Shown here piece by piece: positions 6,501 through 7,017 of a DNA stretch of 7,017 bases. The notes below the pieces were generated by a model, which searched no databases, was not told the origin of the DNA, and was given only the letters and a program-made list of their open reading frames with translations. The stretch comes from CAZBEA01 sp964490835 (lineage in GTDB: Bacteria > Patescibacteriota > Microgenomatia > Levybacterales > GWA1-39-11): positions 1 through 7,017 of the forward strand of contig CAZBEA010000064.1 in assembly GCA_964490835.1 (NCBI GenBank), written 5' to 3'. Each line of letters opens with the position of its first letter. Position 1 is the first letter of the stretch. The position numbers and the translations under genes are program-made.

Positions 6501-7017
6501 ACGGAGGAAACGTCCAGGTAGGTCTTGTAAGAACACTTCCCGTTCCACAACAAACAGCGACACGAACTATGTCCGGAGGCTCTGAAACCTTCTCGTGCCA
6601 ATTACCGGGTAGTTATGAAATCTCAATCGCCACACCAAACGGGTACAGAGGAGTAGGAGCAACCCTTGTAAACGGTGGCCCACAATCTGCCGGGTCACAA
6701 GTCTCAACAAACCAATACAATCTAACACTCGGTACCAGTAACCCAACTATCAGATTCTGTGTTACAACACTTGCTCCATGGATCCAAACAGACTCAGGTG
6801 ACGTACGGTTCAATATCATAGACAACCCGGTTCCTTCAGGACAATCTGCCTCACGCAATACTGCCAACCCATCACTTCTGTTCTCATCGGTTGGGAACGG
6901 AAGTATCGGACTTGGGTCTGTTTCTCCTGACGGTGATAAGGAATGGATTATCGATGACGAGTACAGTTACAACCGTAATATGAAAAGTGTCAACGGTGCC
7001 GCAGCATACACCTTCTA
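3587..7017 (+). CDS. Giant secreted Cys-rich multidomain surface protein (3' truncated by window)
   Basis: An uninterrupted frame of 1143 codons runs off the window end. The start at 3587 gives a typical Sec signal peptide (Lys4-Lys5, hydrophobic 6-21, likely cleavage after V-E-A at residue 26). It sits 11 bases inside the previous gene, with GGA six bases upstream. Residues 48-494 are disulfide-type sequence with about fifty cysteines, P/T linkers, a duplicated DPxCP module (330-406) and two C-x(4-5)-C...GGET modules (444-465, 477-494). Residues 496-583 resemble an SdrD-B/CnaB-like beta domain with a DVNRNDVLD calcium-type loop. Five acidic MopE-like repeats occupy about 604-883. Around 950-1060 a second CnaB-like domain ends its motif series in LPGSYEISIATPNGY. 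From Trp1065 a module beginning APWIQTDSGDV resembles a C-terminal region that I recall from Microgenomates surface proteins. The likely role is adhesion or a cell-surface structure stabilised by Ca2+ and disulfides. The C-terminal anchor is not visible. Confidence 0.9.
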   Translation, partial: MINKKFILLLGFATTIFLSSISHVEAASLGGPIYGNGSPPAGYNYVPPSGTGSECNTEVNCVYPTCFNDNSVGSTSCGDACTGGQTWSRYDYQACVYQVDFGGGILCYPFMDLTSTSCSTGDKCVLADGPYLRAGFCDCSMGGVYKVCCASGGGYAGTCDQFSIDTTNPPYEGQCPAGSDDLNGHFCGWGGYPACDAVCTPCDPWGGNYRTYCSGNNLRESYDDGACGTQDNLVQNCPSGCTTTGPNSAVCNGVPTPTPTTPPASTCTGAGKTCGTDSSPVTGSSCTTSGGAAGTWQWDGQPASTSCFTNPNVYCYNCVAAVPTSPPPSDPFCPNIDTDGRPNACVNAGSCPIGYSRKAVGDNACTTNVALDPLCPVNDLDGRTNACRNSCIGTEIAKGGAADAACQGAGLGTLCCHNYAPKWCCHQNPPPTATPPPPPPIILCPNGACSGGETCSTCPADCGVCPTATPTPVPFFCGDGVCNGGETAATCDDCKVTIQGRLMRDVNRNDVLDGADTPYVGRLILLSGTSVGSMNSTSGSPYNFSFSNRTATNDLYTLDFSMPADYELVVSASSSKPRSNFLISSGADADLTNTVWLIQEINQCADGINNDGDAATDCSDSACHSDGNPANPPTCCSTPPCQEDPPGGTECSDSIDNDGDGFIDGGDNGCHTDGDATDGDNTWDPNDDNEIDLPNCTTQSVSPNPVDAGGQTTLTVGNCINTTPTVTPTTTPPFEWTPTPQDPPGDGHECSDASDNDSDSQIDSQDPGCHEDGNPNNPGSYDPNDDDEGNGGGGSPECSDGSDNDSDSFTDINDPGCHTDGNPSNPGSYDPTDDHESSVPYPECSDGRDNADPDVLVDHLDPECHTDGDTSNPDTYNPDDPSESAPANSCSDAAISNPTNNAGYTSGTATWTAPSCPGNGGLTCPVTMTVNGQGGSTDISLGNVTVNPTFNVTVQVHEDTNYNDCTSGSTPYGGNVQVGLVRTLPVPQQTATRTMSGGSETFSCQLPGSYEISIATPNGYRGVGATLVNGGPQSAGSQVSTNQYNLTLGTSNPTIRFCVTTLAPWIQTDSGDVRFNIIDNPVPSGQSASRNTANPSLLFSSVGNGSIGLGSVSPDGDKEWIIDDEYSYNRNMKSVNGAAAYTF
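4574..4804 (+). repeat. Two-copy DPxCP Cys module inside the giant protein
   Basis: Residues 330-371 and 372-406 are tandem copies. Copy 1 begins DPFCPNIDTDGRPNAC and copy 2 begins DPLCPVNDLDGRTNAC; each has two further aligned cysteines (351 and 365; 391 and 406). The unit is about 42 residues, with the second copy two residues shorter in the middle. The shared D-x-DGR centre suggests a small disulfide-closed, possibly metal-binding module. I do not recognise it as a named family. Confidence 0.6.
4916..5068 (+). repeat. Two-copy C-G-x-G-x-C...GGET Cys module
   Basis: Copy 1 (4916-4981, residues 444-465) reads CPNGACSGGETCSTCPADCG and ends at Cys465. Copy 2 (5015-5068, residues 477-494) reads CGDGVCNGGETAATCDDC. 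They are separated by a PTATPTPVP linker. This short motif recurs in surface proteins of many bacteria and some archaea, usually beside linkers or beta-sandwich domains, and probably forms a small disulfide knot. Copy 2 has lost one Cys of the GGETC position. Confidence 0.7.
5396..6235 (+). repeat. Five acidic MopE-like calcium-binding-type repeats
   Basis: Copies start at Cys604 (5396), Glu650 (5534), Glu749 (5831), Glu797 (5975) and Glu843 (6113), the last four being about 40-41 residues. The pattern is E-C-S-D-x-x-D-N-D-x-D-x-x-x-D-x-x-D-P-x-C-H-x-D-G, ending in a Y-[DN]-P-x-D-D tail. In copy 2, residues 656-667 fit the 12-position EF-hand-type loop with Asp at 1, 3, 5, 9 and 12 and Gly at 6. 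In copies 3 and 4 the glycines are replaced by serine, and copy 5 carries an Asp/Pro rearrangement. The cysteines 19-20 residues apart should close each unit with a disulfide. A P/T linker and another Cys pair interrupt the array between copies 2 and 3. The MopE-type assignment is family knowledge; metal binding is inferred. Confidence 0.8.

Overview
The window reads as a piece of a bacterial chromosome from an uncultivated lineage, most likely a Patescibacteria (CPR) genome. Microgenomates or a relative is my best guess, with Chloroflexota as the main alternative. The rRNA is bacterial: the 5S loop reads CCGAAC...GAAGTGAAAC and the 23S sarcin-ricin loop is canonical. Promoters have sigma70-type TTGACA boxes, and TGA works as a stop, which argues against the Gracilibacteria/SR1 code. 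The lineage guess rests on protein style: P/T linkers of the PTATPTP type, acidic repeats of the C-S-D-G-x-D-N-D type ending in YDPxDDxE, and short membrane-anchored M23-like proteins. It is inference and not proof.

Layout: 1-333 is the 3' end of a 23S rRNA gene. A short spacer with two hairpins leads to a 5S rRNA (about 424-546) and a strong intrinsic terminator (563-595). Everything downstream is on the + strand and encodes predicted envelope or surface proteins: a membrane-anchored protein (691-1305, GTG start, probably leaderless), a second one overlapping it by 4 bases (1302-2066), a lipoprotein-like protein with a Pro/Thr stalk (2152-2934), a third membrane-anchored protein (3022-3597), and a very large secreted Cys-rich multidomain protein (3587 to beyond the window end) that overlaps the previous gene by 11 bases. 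Promoters are visible before 691, 2152 and 3022, suggesting three transcription units with possible read-through.

The main observation is that the four small proteins are divergent paralogues. Each has one N-terminal anchor, a spacer, a C-x(6-7)-C pair and a beta-rich domain whose landmarks (G-[TS]-P-[IL]-Y-S...G, then V-x-x-[GSR]-x-x-I-[GA], then [YF]-N-[FL]-x-[FI]) follow the M23/LytM (lysostaphin-like) peptidase fold. The zinc-binding and catalytic histidines and aspartate are missing in all four. They look like a tandem family of catalytically dead LytM-type proteins displayed outside the cell. They lie directly upstream of, and in one case are translationally coupled to, a giant surface protein with about fifty cysteines in its first 500 residues, SdrD-B/CnaB-like domains and five acidic, MopE-like calcium-binding-type repeats. 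A shared job at the cell surface (scaffold, wall attachment, or regulation of real wall hydrolases) is a reasonable inference, but no specific function can be read from the sequence.
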